From positions 3,968,001-4,032,000 of the forward strand of contig OZ245788.1 of assembly GCA_965228065.1 (NCBI GenBank): DNA of 64,000 bases. Direction: 5' to 3'. This stretch comes from Sphingobium_A sp965228065. GTDB lineage: Bacteria; Pseudomonadota; Alphaproteobacteria; Sphingomonadales; Sphingomonadaceae. Position 1 is the stretch's first letter. Every line of letters begins with the position of its first letter. Position numbers and translations under genes: made by a program. The notes under the pieces were generated by a model. That model was not told the origin of the DNA, made no database searches, and worked only from the letters and a program-made list of their open reading frames with translations. Shown here one piece after another: positions 16,461 through 25,722 of this stretch.

Positions 16461-18533
16461 ATGAAGACCTTGCTGCTCGCGAGCCTATCCGCGCTTGCCA
16501 TCGCCCAGGCGCCCGGCGCCGCTGTTGCCCGTCCGATGACTGCCGAGGATCTGGCGACGATGCACCGCATCGCCGCGCCCACGGTTTCGCCCGACGGCAA
16601 ATGGATCGTCTATTCGGTGAGCGAGACCGATCTGCCCGCCAACAAACGGCGCACCGATCTGTGGCTGCTCGATATCGCGACCAAAGGCGCGGTGCCGGTG
16701 AAGGTCGCCTCGGCCGCCGACAAGAACGAGCATGACCCCAAATTCTCCGCCGACGGCAGGCATCTTTATTATCTGAGCAAGGCGGAGGAGACCGAGCAGG
16801 TCTGGCGCGTCGCACTGCCCGGCGGGACACCCGAGCAGGTGACGAGCCTGTCCGCGGATGTTGCGGGTTATGCGCTGGCGCCGACCGGCGATCGCATCGC
16901 GATCTGGGGCGAACGCCATCTGGGTTGCCGCGATTTCGCCTGCTCGACCGTTCGTTTCGCCAATACCGCGATCGGCACCGGCCGAACCTACGACCAGATG
17001 TTCGTCCGTCATTGGGACGAGTGGGAGAACCCCAATGAGCGTTCGCGCCTCTATGTCTTCCCGTTGAAGGATGGGAAAGCGGAGGGAACCGGCGTTTCTG
17101 TGGTCGGCGAATTGGTGGGTGATACGCCGTCCAAGCCCTATGGCGGCGGCGAGGAGATCGCCTGGGCGCCCGATGGGCGGACCATCTATTTCGCATTGCG
17201 CGAGGCGGGGCGGATCGAGCCGCTCTCGACCAATCTCGACATCTTCGCCAGTCCGGCCGACGGCAGCGCCGCGCCTGTCAATCTGACCGACGCCAATGAC
17301 GCGACCGATAATCTGCCCGCAGTCTCGCCCGACGGAAAATGGCTGGCTTATGTCGCGATGAAGCGGCCGGGCTATGAAGCCGACCGGCAGGTCGTCCAGC
17401 TCCGCAATCTCGCGACCGGCCAGACGCGCGCACTGACCGAAGGCTGGGACCGTTCGGTCGGCTCGCTTGCCTGGGCGAAGGACGGCAAGAGCCTGTTCGT
17501 CACTGCGGGCGATACGCTCGACGATCCCGCATTCCGCGTCGATGTCGCGAGCGGAAAGGTGACGCGGCTCACCCAAGGCGGCACTGCCGGTAATCTCATC
17601 CCGCTTGCCGATGGCGGTGCGATCCTGACGCTCAATTCATTGCAGGCGCCCGACGATCTCTATCGCTTGACCAAGGCGGGCAAGCTGACCCAACTCACCC
17701 GCGTCAATGCCGAGAAGCTGGCGCAGATCGATCCGGTCAGCGTCGAACGCTTCAGCTTTGCGGGCGCGAACGGCGACACGGTCTGGGGGCAGATCGTCAA
17801 GCCGCAGGGCGCGGTCGGCAAGCTGCCGGTGGCTTTGCTCGTTCATGGCGGGCCACAGGGCAGCTTCGGCAATGGCTGGTCGTACCGCTGGAATCCGCGA
17901 CTGTTCTCGGCGCCCGGTTATGCCGCGGTCACGATCGATTTCCATGGCTCGACCGGTTACGGCCAGGCCTTCACCGACAGCATCAATCGCGACTGGGGCG
18001 GCAAGCCGCTCGAGGATCTGAAGCTGGGTATCGTCGCGGCGGGCGCCAAGGATGCCGGGATCGACATCGCCAATGCCTGCGCGCTCGGCGGATCCTATGG
18101 CGGCTATATGATGAACTGGATCGCCGGCCAGTGGCCGGACCGGTTCAAATGCCTCGTCCAGCATGACGGCGTCTTCGACGCGCGTGCCATGGCGTACGAG
18201 ACCGAGGAGCTCTGGTTCGACGAATGGGAGCATGGCGGTCCCTATTACGAAAAGCCCGAAGAATATGAGAAATGGAACCCGGTCAATCACGTCGCCAAGT
18301 GGAAGACGCCGATGCTGGTGATCCACGGCGCGAATGATTTCCGCATCCCGGATACGCAGGGCCTGGCCGCCTTCACCGCGCTCCAGCGCCGCGGCATTCC
18401 ATCGCGCCTGCTCCATTTCCCGGACGAGAATCACTGGGTGTTGAAGCCCCGCAATTCGATGCAATGGTATCATGAGGTCTTCGCTTGGCTGGATCAGTGG
18501 ACGAAGCCCGAAGGCGGGGCGACGCCGCGATAG
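16461..18533 (+). CDS. Secreted S9 family peptidase (acylaminoacyl/dipeptidyl peptidase type)
   Basis: The protein has 690 residues with a signal peptide (cleavage near AVA-RP). Residues about 40-400 form a beta-propeller with WD40-like VSPDGKW repeats. The C-terminal alpha/beta-hydrolase has the serine in GGSYGGY (Ser545), Asp in HGANDFRIP and His in DENHWV. It should cleave oligopeptides in the periplasm. It is a single gene between the toxin-antitoxin pair and valS, with 89 bases before it and 105 after it, the latter carrying a degenerate repeat-like tail (CTCGCAATGACG). Confidence 0.9.
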   Translation: MKTLLLASLSALAIAQAPGAAVARPMTAEDLATMHRIAAPTVSPDGKWIVYSVSETDLPANKRRTDLWLLDIATKGAVPVKVASAADKNEHDPKFSADGRHLYYLSKAEETEQVWRVALPGGTPEQVTSLSADVAGYALAPTGDRIAIWGERHLGCRDFACSTVRFANTAIGTGRTYDQMFVRHWDEWENPNERSRLYVFPLKDGKAEGTGVSVVGELVGDTPSKPYGGGEEIAWAPDGRTIYFALREAGRIEPLSTNLDIFASPADGSAAPVNLTDANDATDNLPAVSPDGKWLAYVAMKRPGYEADRQVVQLRNLATGQTRALTEGWDRSVGSLAWAKDGKSLFVTAGDTLDDPAFRVDVASGKVTRLTQGGTAGNLIPLADGGAILTLNSLQAPDDLYRLTKAGKLTQLTRVNAEKLAQIDPVSVERFSFAGANGDTVWGQIVKPQGAVGKLPVALLVHGGPQGSFGNGWSYRWNPRLFSAPGYAAVTIDFHGSTGYGQAFTDSINRDWGGKPLEDLKLGIVAAGAKDAGIDIANACALGGSYGGYMMNWIAGQWPDRFKCLVQHDGVFDARAMAYETEELWFDEWEHGGPYYEKPEEYEKWNPVNHVAKWKTPMLVIHGANDFRIPDTQGLAAFTALQRRGIPSRLLHFPDENHWVLKPRNSMQWYHEVFAWLDQWTKPEGGATPR

Positions 18534-18638
18534 GGCCTCCCCGCCGTCCTCCTCGCAATGACGTTGACGGAGCGCACACACCCAAATCGCAATGAGCAGT
18601 TGGAATCTGATGCGCTAGCCCGCTAAAGCCCGGGCATC

Positions 18639-21290
18639 ATGACTGAACTCGCAAAAACCTTCGATCCGGCTGCCATTGAGGCGCGGTGGTACGACCATTG
18701 GGAAAAGGAAGGGCTGTTCCGCCCCGAACGGCCCGACGCCGTACCCTTCACCATCGTCAATCCGCCGCCCAACGTCACGGGCAGCCTGCATATCGGCCAT
18801 GCGCTCGACAACACGTTGCAGGACGTGCTGGTCCGCCACGCGCGTCTGCAGGGCAAGGATGCCCTGTGGGTGGTCGGCACCGACCATGCCGGCATCGCCA
18901 CGCAGATGGTGGTGGAGCGCAACCTGAATTCGCAGGGCGTGAAGCGCACCGACATGAGCCGCGAGGCGTTTGTCGAACATGTCTGGGAATGGAAGGCGCA
19001 GTCGGGCGGTCATATCACCCGCCAGCTCCGCCGGCTCGGCTGCTCGATGGACTGGAGCCGCGAGCAGTTCACCATGGACCCGCATTTCAGCCGCGCGGTC
19101 ATCAAGGTGTTCGTCGATCTCTACAATCAGGGCCTGCTCTATCGCGACAAGCGTCTCGTGAATTGGGATCCCGGCTTCAAGACCGCGATCTCTGACCTCG
19201 AGGTCGAGACGCGCGAGATCGCCGGCAAGTTCTGGCATTTCCGTTACCCGCTCGAGGACGGCAGCGGCTTTATCTCGGTCGCGACGACGCGGCCGGAAAC
19301 GATGCTCGCCGATATGGCGGTCGCGGTGAACCCGGACGATGAGCGCTATAAGGCGCTGATCGGGAAGAATGTTCGCCTGCCGATCACCGGCCGGCTGGTG
19401 CCCATCGTCGCCGACGAGCATGCCGATCCCGAACTGGGTTCGGGCGCGGTGAAGATCACGCCGGGGCATGATTTCAACGATTTCGAAGTGGGCCGTCGCG
19501 CCGGCATCAAGCCCGCGGACATGCTCAACATGCTCGATGCCGAGGCACGTGTCGTCCAGACCGCCGACGGGCTGGTGCCCGCGGCGCTGATCGGGCTCGA
19601 CCGGTTCGAAGCGCGCACGCAGGTCGTCGCTGCGATCGACGCGGCGGGGCTACTGGAAAAGGTGGAGGATCGCACGATCCAGACGCCCTATGGCGACCGT
19701 TCGGGCGTGGTGATCGAGCCCTGGCTGACCGATCAATGGTATGTCGATGCGGAGACGCTGGCGCAGCCCGCGATCGCGGCGGTGCGCAACGGCGACATCC
19801 GCGTCGTGCCCAAGAGCTGGGAGAAGACCTGGTTCAACTGGCTGGAGAATATCCAGCCCTGGTGCGTCAGCCGCCAGCTCTGGTGGGGGCACCAGATCCC
19901 GGCATGGTATGGCGACGACGGCAAATGCTATGTCGCCGAGGACGAAGCCGCCGTGCGGGCGCTGGCCGGCGAGGGCGTCGTGCTCACGCGCGACAGCGAC
20001 GTGCTCGACACCTGGTTCTCCTCCGGGCTTTGGCCGTTCGGCACGCTCGGCTGGCCCGATGACACCGAACTGCTCAAGCGCCATTACCCCAATGACGTGC
20101 TGATCTCCGGCTTCGACATCCTGTTCTTCTGGGATGCGCGCATGGCGATGCAGGGGCTGCACTTCATGAAGGAAGTGCCGTGGAAGACGCTGTATCTTCA
20201 CGGCCTGGTCCGCGCCGCCGACGGTTCGAAGATGTCGAAGTCGAAGGGCAATACGGTCGATCCGCTCGGCCTGGTGGATCGCTATGGCGCCGACGCGCTG
20301 CGCTTCACCCTGACCGCGATGGAAAGCCAGGGGCGCGACATCAAGCTCGATGAGAAGCGCGTCGAGGGATATCGCAATTTCGCGACCAAGCTGTGGAATG
20401 CGACGCGGTTCGCCCAGTCCAACGGCATCGGCGCGTCGAAGACGCTGCGGGCGCCCGATGCGGCGCTGCCGGTCAATCGCTGGATCATCGCCGAGACGAT
20501 CGAGACCGTGCAGAAACTCGATCTCGCCTTCGCCGATTTCCGGTTCGACGAGGCGGCGAACACGATCTACCAGTTCACCTGGAGCCGCTTCTGCGATTGG
20601 TATCTGGAACTGATCAAGCCGGTCTCTGTCGGCGAAGAGCGCGGCCAGATCGACGACGAGACGAAAGCCGTCGCCGGCTGGGTGATCGATCAGATCCTCG
20701 TCATGCTCCACCCCTTCATGCCCTTCATCACCGAAGAGCTCTGGCATGCGATGGGCGAGCGCGAATATGACATCATCGTCGCCAAATGGCCGCTGGCCGA
20801 TACGCACGCGCTCGATGCAGGTGCCGCGCAGGAAATCGACTGGCTGATCCGGCTGGTTTCCGAAGTGCGCGCCGCGCGCTCCGAGTTGAACGTGCCCCCG
20901 GGCGCGCGTCTGCCGCTGCACGTCCGTGACGCGGGGGCGACGACGGTTGAGCGTTTGACGCGTCAGACGTCCGCGATCGGGCGGATGGCCCGGGTCGAGG
21001 CGATCAGCCACGATCCGGCACCGGAAGGCGGCGCGATCCAGATCGTGGTCGACGAAGCGACCTATATGCTGCCGCTGGCCGGCGCGATCGATCTCGACGC
21101 GGAACGCGCGCGCATCGCCAAGGCGATCGAGGCGGCTGCCAAGGAACGCGACTCGCTGGCCGGGCGACTGTCCAACCCGAGCTTCGTCGAACGGGCCAAG
21201 CCCGAAGCGGTGGAGAAGGCGCGGGCGGATCATGCGGAGAAGGCTGCGGAAGCGGAGCGACTGCAGGCGGCGCTGGCGCGACTGGGATGA
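18639..21290 (+). CDS. valS: Valine--tRNA ligase
   Basis: The protein has 883 residues, normal for short-form bacterial ValRS. The class I signatures are both present: HIGH in SLHIGHALD near residue 50 and KMSKS at residues 531-535. The CP1 editing domain (RPETMLADMAVAVNP) and the C-terminal tRNA-binding coiled coil (from about residue 815, ending ERLQAALARLG) are intact. It charges tRNA-Val in the cytoplasm and is essential. It is followed by a nested inverted-repeat structure before the MATE gene. Confidence 0.97.
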   Translation: MTELAKTFDPAAIEARWYDHWEKEGLFRPERPDAVPFTIVNPPPNVTGSLHIGHALDNTLQDVLVRHARLQGKDALWVVGTDHAGIATQMVVERNLNSQGVKRTDMSREAFVEHVWEWKAQSGGHITRQLRRLGCSMDWSREQFTMDPHFSRAVIKVFVDLYNQGLLYRDKRLVNWDPGFKTAISDLEVETREIAGKFWHFRYPLEDGSGFISVATTRPETMLADMAVAVNPDDERYKALIGKNVRLPITGRLVPIVADEHADPELGSGAVKITPGHDFNDFEVGRRAGIKPADMLNMLDAEARVVQTADGLVPAALIGLDRFEARTQVVAAIDAAGLLEKVEDRTIQTPYGDRSGVVIEPWLTDQWYVDAETLAQPAIAAVRNGDIRVVPKSWEKTWFNWLENIQPWCVSRQLWWGHQIPAWYGDDGKCYVAEDEAAVRALAGEGVVLTRDSDVLDTWFSSGLWPFGTLGWPDDTELLKRHYPNDVLISGFDILFFWDARMAMQGLHFMKEVPWKTLYLHGLVRAADGSKMSKSKGNTVDPLGLVDRYGADALRFTLTAMESQGRDIKLDEKRVEGYRNFATKLWNATRFAQSNGIGASKTLRAPDAALPVNRWIIAETIETVQKLDLAFADFRFDEAANTIYQFTWSRFCDWYLELIKPVSVGEERGQIDDETKAVAGWVIDQILVMLHPFMPFITEELWHAMGEREYDIIVAKWPLADTHALDAGAAQEIDWLIRLVSEVRAARSELNVPPGARLPLHVRDAGATTVERLTRQTSAIGRMARVEAISHDPAPEGGAIQIVVDEATYMLPLAGAIDLDAERARIAKAIEAAAKERDSLAGRLSNPSFVERAKPEAVEKARADHAEKAAEAERLQAALARLG

Positions 21291-21306
21291 GTTTGACCGA
21301 ATAGCC

Positions 21307-21445
21307 CTCCCCCTTGATGGGGGAGGGTTGGGTGGGGGTGATGTTCGGCGTCGAGCGCTATGCCGAACATCACCCCCTCTCGACTACGACTAGGGCCAGC
21401 TTGCGCTGACCCAAGTCTCCATATCTCTCCCCCATCAAGGGGGAG
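21307..21445. repeat. Nested inverted repeat between valS and the MATE gene
   Basis: The outer 19-base arms (21307-21325 and 21427-21445, CTCCCCCTTGATGGGGGAG and its exact complement) are each themselves nearly palindromic. Inside them a perfect 16-bp pair (21334-21349 and 21362-21377, GGGGGTGATGTTCGGC and complement) surrounds a 12-base loop. The right part holds a further GGGCCAGC/GCTGACCC near-palindrome. The whole element can fold as one long hairpin or as several small ones. It resembles CCCTCCCCCTTGATGGGGGAGGG-type dispersed repeats and ends 18 bases before the MATE start. Confidence 0.75.
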
Positions 21446-21463
21446 AGCAGGGGGAGCGTTGAG

Positions 21464-22921
21464 ATGGCGGAAGCAGAGCAGAAAACCGGCATCCGCGATC
21501 TCACCCAGGGGCCGATAACGCGCACCCTGCTGATGTTCGCGCTTCCCACGCTCGGATCGAATATCCTCCAGTCGCTCAACGGATCGGTCAACGCGATCTG
21601 GGTCGGGCGTTTCCTGGGCGAGAATGCGATCGCGGCGACATCCAACGCGAACATCATCATGTTCCTGATGTTCGCTTTGGTCTTTGGCTTCGGCATGGCC
21701 GCGACGATCATGGTCGGCCAGGCATTCGGTCGCCGCGACGTCGATGCCGCGCGGCGTGCGATCGGTAGTGCGCTGGGCATGTTCATTCTGCTCGCGGTCG
21801 TCATCGCGGTGGTGGGCTGGATCTTCTCGCCGCAAATCCTCCATCTGCTTGCCACCCCGGCCGAAGCCGAGGTGATGGCGCTCGATTATCTGCGCATCAT
21901 CTTCCTTGTCATGCCCGCATCCTTCCTGTCGGTGCTGCTGATGATGGGATTGCGCGGGGCGGGGGATTCGATGACCCCGCTCTGGTTCATGGCACTCAGC
22001 GTGGTGCTCGACGTGGTCCTCAATCCGCTGCTGATCCTGGGCGTCGGCCCGTTTCCCGAGATGGGCATCGCCGGGTCCGCCTTGTCGACGGTGATTGCGG
22101 GCTATGTCAGCGCGATTGGGCTGGTCGTCTATATCTATGCGAAAGATCTGCCGCTGCGCCTGCGCGGTGCCGAGCTTTCCTATCTCAAGCCCGATCCCGT
22201 GCTGCTCAGGATGATCCTGGCCAAGGGCTTCCCAATGGGCCTGCAGATGATCGTGATCTCGACGGCCGGGCTCGCCATGGCCGGGCTCGTCAATCGCGAG
22301 GGGCTGCTCTACGCCGCCGCCTTCGGCGTGATCCAGCAACTCTGGACCTATGTGCAGATGCCCGCAATGGCGATCGGCGCGGCGGTCAGCGCGATGGCTG
22401 CGCAGAATATCGGGGCGGGACGATGGGACAGGATCGCACAGATCACGCGATCGGGCATCCTCGCCAATCTTGCCATGACCGGTGCGCTGGTGCTCGTACT
22501 CGTGGTGTTCGATCGTTATGCGCTCGCTTTGTTCCTGGGCGGGCAGAGCCCCGCCATTGCGATCGCCGCGCATATTCATCTGCTCGCTGGCTGGAGCTTC
22601 ATCCTGTTCGGGGCGACTTTGGTGCTGTTCGGCGTGATGCGCGCCAATGGCGCGGTCTATGGTCCACTGATCACACTTGTCGTCGCGCTCTATCCGGTGC
22701 GGTTGGGCTTCATTCTGCTTGCGCGCGACCATCTTGGGGTCGACACGCTCTGGCTGAGTTTTCCGCTCGGCTCGCTCGTCACATTGCTGCTCGCCGCTTT
22801 GTTCTACCGGTCGTCGAGCTGGCGGCGGGCAAAGTTGATGGTGCCGCCCGATGCCGAGGAATGTCGCGAAGCGATCAATGCGGAGAGCGAACCGGCCGGG
22901 CGATTGACGCCCACGGCGTGA
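21464..22921 (+). CDS. MATE family efflux transporter
   Basis: The protein has 485 residues with about twelve hydrophobic segments arranged in two similar halves. Each half begins with the family pattern, seen as ALPTLGSNILQSLNGSVNAI in the first and FPMGLQMIVISTAGLAMAGL in the second. It is an inner-membrane cation-coupled exporter of drugs or toxic metabolites; the substrate is unknown. The start is supported by GGGGGAG eight bases upstream, formed by the end of the nested repeat, so the repeat may influence translation. A short charged C-terminal tail follows the last helix. Confidence 0.9.
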   Translation: MAEAEQKTGIRDLTQGPITRTLLMFALPTLGSNILQSLNGSVNAIWVGRFLGENAIAATSNANIIMFLMFALVFGFGMAATIMVGQAFGRRDVDAARRAIGSALGMFILLAVVIAVVGWIFSPQILHLLATPAEAEVMALDYLRIIFLVMPASFLSVLLMMGLRGAGDSMTPLWFMALSVVLDVVLNPLLILGVGPFPEMGIAGSALSTVIAGYVSAIGLVVYIYAKDLPLRLRGAELSYLKPDPVLLRMILAKGFPMGLQMIVISTAGLAMAGLVNREGLLYAAAFGVIQQLWTYVQMPAMAIGAAVSAMAAQNIGAGRWDRIAQITRSGILANLAMTGALVLVLVVFDRYALALFLGGQSPAIAIAAHIHLLAGWSFILFGATLVLFGVMRANGAVYGPLITLVVALYPVRLGFILLARDHLGVDTLWLSFPLGSLVTLLLAALFYRSSSWRRAKLMVPPDAEECREAINAESEPAGRLTPTA

Positions 22922-22992
22922 TGCGGGCGGCTTCCAATGGAGCCGATTTTCGCTATCCTGGATTTCAACAATAGGTCAGCAGGGGTGGCGTG

Positions 22993-24729
22993 ATGGGTGT
23001 GATATTGAAGACGATCGGCGTGGGCGCGTTGTTGCTGGCGGCGACATCGGTTCCAGCGATTGCGCAGGGCAGCGCGTCGGCCGATAGCATGGCGAAGATC
23101 GCCGACGATATCGTCGCCAACCGGTTGGTCGCCAATCCCTTTCTGCCCTTCTTTGCCGACATCAAGGGCGGACGGAACGATGTCCTGAACGACATCAGCC
23201 CGGCGGCGATCGCGCGCAACAATGCGGAGGTCGATGCGCTGCTTGCCCGGCTCGACGCGCTCGATCCGAAGACGCTGACCGACCGGGCAGCGATCCGGGA
23301 CTATGCGATTGCGCGTGAGATGCTGGAGGCGGAGCGGGGCCTGCGCGTCTGCCATAGCGAACTCTGGACGGTCTCGCATATGGATGGCTGGCCGAGCAAT
23401 TTTGCCAATCTGGTCGAACGCCAGCCGGTCGCCACGGCAAAGGATCGCGCCGAAGCGCTCGCGCGCTGGGGCGCGGTGCCCGGCTATATCGCGGCTGACA
23501 TCGCCAATCTGAAACAGGGCATCGCCAAAGGCTATGTCGTGCCGCGCTCGGTCGCGGTGCGCGCGTTGGCACAGGTCGAGGGACTGATCGCGGATACCCC
23601 CGAGGCTTCGCCCTTTTTCAAGCCTGCTGCCAGCGCCGATGACGCGGCGTTCAAGACGGCCTTTGCGGCGCTGGTGCGCGATCGGATCACGCCGGCGGTT
23701 CGCGGCTATCGGGATTTCCTGCGCGATACGTATATCCCTGCCGCGCGCGAAAGCCTGTCGGTGCTCGATCTGCCCAACGGACGTGCCTGCTACAATGCGA
23801 TGCTGCGGTCCTACACGACGCTCGACCGGCCGGGTGAGGCAGTCGCGGAGCTTGGTGCGCGCACCGTCGCGGCCAATGTCGCCGACGTTCGTGCCATGGG
23901 CAAGACGCTGTATGGCATCGACGATTTCACCCAGATCGTCGCGCGCGTGAAGGCGGATCCCGAGGAGCGTTTCGCGTCGAAGGATGAGATCGTTGCCTAT
24001 AACCGCGAAGTCGTGGCGCGCGCGCGTGTCGCCGTGGCGGCGTTGATCGACAATGTCCCGCAACAGCCGCTCGAAGTGCGGCCGATGACCGACGCGATGG
24101 AAGCGTCGGGCGCCAGTTCCAATTATACGCCCGCCGCCGATCCGGCGAAGCCGGCGCTCTACATGCTGCAGGTCGGCAAGGTCGAGGATGCGCGCCGCGC
24201 CGATATGGCGATCACCGCGGTGCATGAGGGCTATCCGGGCCATCACCTGCAATTCGCCTATGCAGCCGGGCTGCCGTCCAGCGCGCTCTCCAAGATCGGC
24301 TTCAACTCTGCCTATATCGAGGGTTGGGCGCGTTATGCGGAACGCATGTCCGAAGAGATCGGCCTGCTCGATACGCCTCAGGCGAAGATCTCGCGGCGCG
24401 CCTGGCCGGCACGCGGCATGGTCGCCGATCCGGGGCTGCATCTCGGCAAATGGGATCGGGAGAAGCTGGTCGCCTATCTGACCGAGACCGGGCGTTTCCC
24501 GCCCGACGTTGCGCGCGGCATGACCGATCGCATCGCCAGCCTGCCGGGACAGCTCACCGCTTATGATTCAGGCGGGCTCGAAATCCTCGCGCTGCGCGAT
24601 CAGGCGCAGAAGGCGTTGGGCAAGCGCTTCGACATCAAGGCCTTCAACGCCGTGGTGCTCGGTGATGGGGTCGTCCCGCTTGCGCTGCTGCGCAAGAATG
24701 TGGAGGCCTGGATCGCCGGCAAGAAATGA
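22993..24729 (+). CDS. DUF885 family secreted protein (putative metallopeptidase-like)
   Basis: The protein has 578 residues from the ATG at 22993 (AGGGG seven bases upstream; the GTG three bases earlier is less well spaced). It has a signal peptide ending near AIA-QG. DUF885 proteins share the motif HEGYPGHH, found here from His411, which looks like a zinc-binding HExxxHH-type site. The downstream segment YIEGWARYAERM supplies another acidic residue. Activity is inferred, not established for the family as a whole. It is secreted, probably periplasmic, and 71 bases downstream of the MATE gene. Confidence 0.85.
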   Translation: MGVILKTIGVGALLLAATSVPAIAQGSASADSMAKIADDIVANRLVANPFLPFFADIKGGRNDVLNDISPAAIARNNAEVDALLARLDALDPKTLTDRAAIRDYAIAREMLEAERGLRVCHSELWTVSHMDGWPSNFANLVERQPVATAKDRAEALARWGAVPGYIAADIANLKQGIAKGYVVPRSVAVRALAQVEGLIADTPEASPFFKPAASADDAAFKTAFAALVRDRITPAVRGYRDFLRDTYIPAARESLSVLDLPNGRACYNAMLRSYTTLDRPGEAVAELGARTVAANVADVRAMGKTLYGIDDFTQIVARVKADPEERFASKDEIVAYNREVVARARVAVAALIDNVPQQPLEVRPMTDAMEASGASSNYTPAADPAKPALYMLQVGKVEDARRADMAITAVHEGYPGHHLQFAYAAGLPSSALSKIGFNSAYIEGWARYAERMSEEIGLLDTPQAKISRRAWPARGMVADPGLHLGKWDREKLVAYLTETGRFPPDVARGMTDRIASLPGQLTAYDSGGLEILALRDQAQKALGKRFDIKAFNAVVLGDGVVPLALLRKNVEAWIAGKK

Positions 24730-24732
24730 AGG

Positions 24733-24768
24733 TCGAGGGGCAGCGAGTCCAAATTCGCTGCCCCTCGA
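24733..24768. terminator. Strong hairpin between converging genes
   Basis: Perfect 14-bp arms TCGAGGGGCAGCGA and TCGCTGCCCCTCGA pair around an 8-base loop. It sits three bases after the DUF885 stop and 14 bases before the stop of the PPC-like gene on the other strand. No T-run follows, so termination on both strands is inferred from position and stem strength. Confidence 0.5.
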
Positions 24769-24781
24769 TGTCAGCCCTCTT

Positions 24782-25594
24782 TCAGGGTTCCTGTCCGACC
24801 CGCAGGCGATAGGCGCCGGTCGCGCCTTTGTTGGAGCTTGTGGCGCGTACGATGAAATCGCCGCTCTTTTCCGGTGTGAAGAGAAGCAGGGCGTTCGTTT
24901 CTTCGCCTCCATCATCGTCCCCGGCGATCGGCTCGGCACTGGTGCGATTGCTCCCGGCATAAACCTCGATCATCGGGTCGATATCGTCCGTTCCGCGGTC
25001 CATGAACAGGAAGACCTGTTTGCCGCCCTCGAAACGGAACTGATAATCGTCAACGCGGCGGCCGCGGATCTCGCCGTCCGTGGGCGTCAGCGCCCCGGAA
25101 TAATGTTTGAACGCGATCGTGCTGTTGCCGACCGGGCTTGGCCGCAACAGCGGCGGCAGGGGGAGAAGCTCGCGCACTTTCAGCACATAGGCGCCGTTGC
25201 TGCTGCCTGCGGAAGACACGCGCAAGCGATAGGTTCCGCTGCGTTCGGGCGTAAGCTCGATATAGGAATCCGATCCCTCGCCGCCATCGTCATCCTCGGC
25301 GAGCGCCTCGTCATTGTCGTCGGCGAAGGAAATGCGCAGCGTCGGATCGAAATCCTCGGTTTCCGCGCTGAACGCGTAACGCTTGCCGCCCTCGAGCGCT
25401 ATCGTACGCACCTGATAGGGATGCCCATCATTTTTCGGGCTTTTGCTGTTCAGCTCTCCCTGGAACTGCCGCTCGCCATTTTCGGCCTTCTGGGCTGACG
25501 CGGGGGCGGCGATCAACAGGGCGCCAATCGTCAAACTGGAGGTGGCCATGATACCAGCCATCCACTTCGCTTTCACACGCGATACTCGTGTCAT
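24782..25594 (-). CDS. Secreted protein with two PPC-like beta domains
   Basis: The protein has 270 residues with a signal peptide ending ASA-Q near residue 35. Two similar beta-sandwich domains follow. The first (about 45-145) contains AEDDDGGEGSDSYIELTPERSGTYRLRV. The second (about 165-268) contains AGDDDGGEETNALLLFTPEKSGDFIVR. This is the pattern of bacterial pre-peptidase C-terminal (PPC) domains, with an acidic DDDGGE loop that probably binds calcium. It has no catalytic domain, so it is likely a periplasmic or secreted binding protein. Confidence 0.78.
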   Translation of the reverse strand: MTRVSRVKAKWMAGIMATSSLTIGALLIAAPASAQKAENGERQFQGELNSKSPKNDGHPYQVRTIALEGGKRYAFSAETEDFDPTLRISFADDNDEALAEDDDGGEGSDSYIELTPERSGTYRLRVSSAGSSNGAYVLKVRELLPLPPLLRPSPVGNSTIAFKHYSGALTPTDGEIRGRRVDDYQFRFEGGKQVFLFMDRGTDDIDPMIEVYAGSNRTSAEPIAGDDDGGEETNALLLFTPEKSGDFIVRATSSNKGATGAYRLRVGQEP

Positions 25595-25722
25595 CTCGAC
25601 TCCAACACATAATGAACTGGGCAGAATTCCGGGCGGAACCCCATTGCTGCCGCGGTGCGGCTAGCGAAGTGCGATGCGTCCGACAAGGCGGAACCATGGT
25701 GACCGGGAGAGGGCGGGCGTTA

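Noticed and set aside
19650..21233. 527-codon open frame antisense to valS
   Set aside because: valS is unambiguous; the opposite frame is the usual by-product of GC-rich codon bias.
21230..22732. 500-codon open frame antisense to the MATE gene, with His/Gln/Asp-rich translation
   Set aside because: It covers the complement of a clear twelve-helix transporter and has the charge-rich composition typical of the complement of membrane protein genes.
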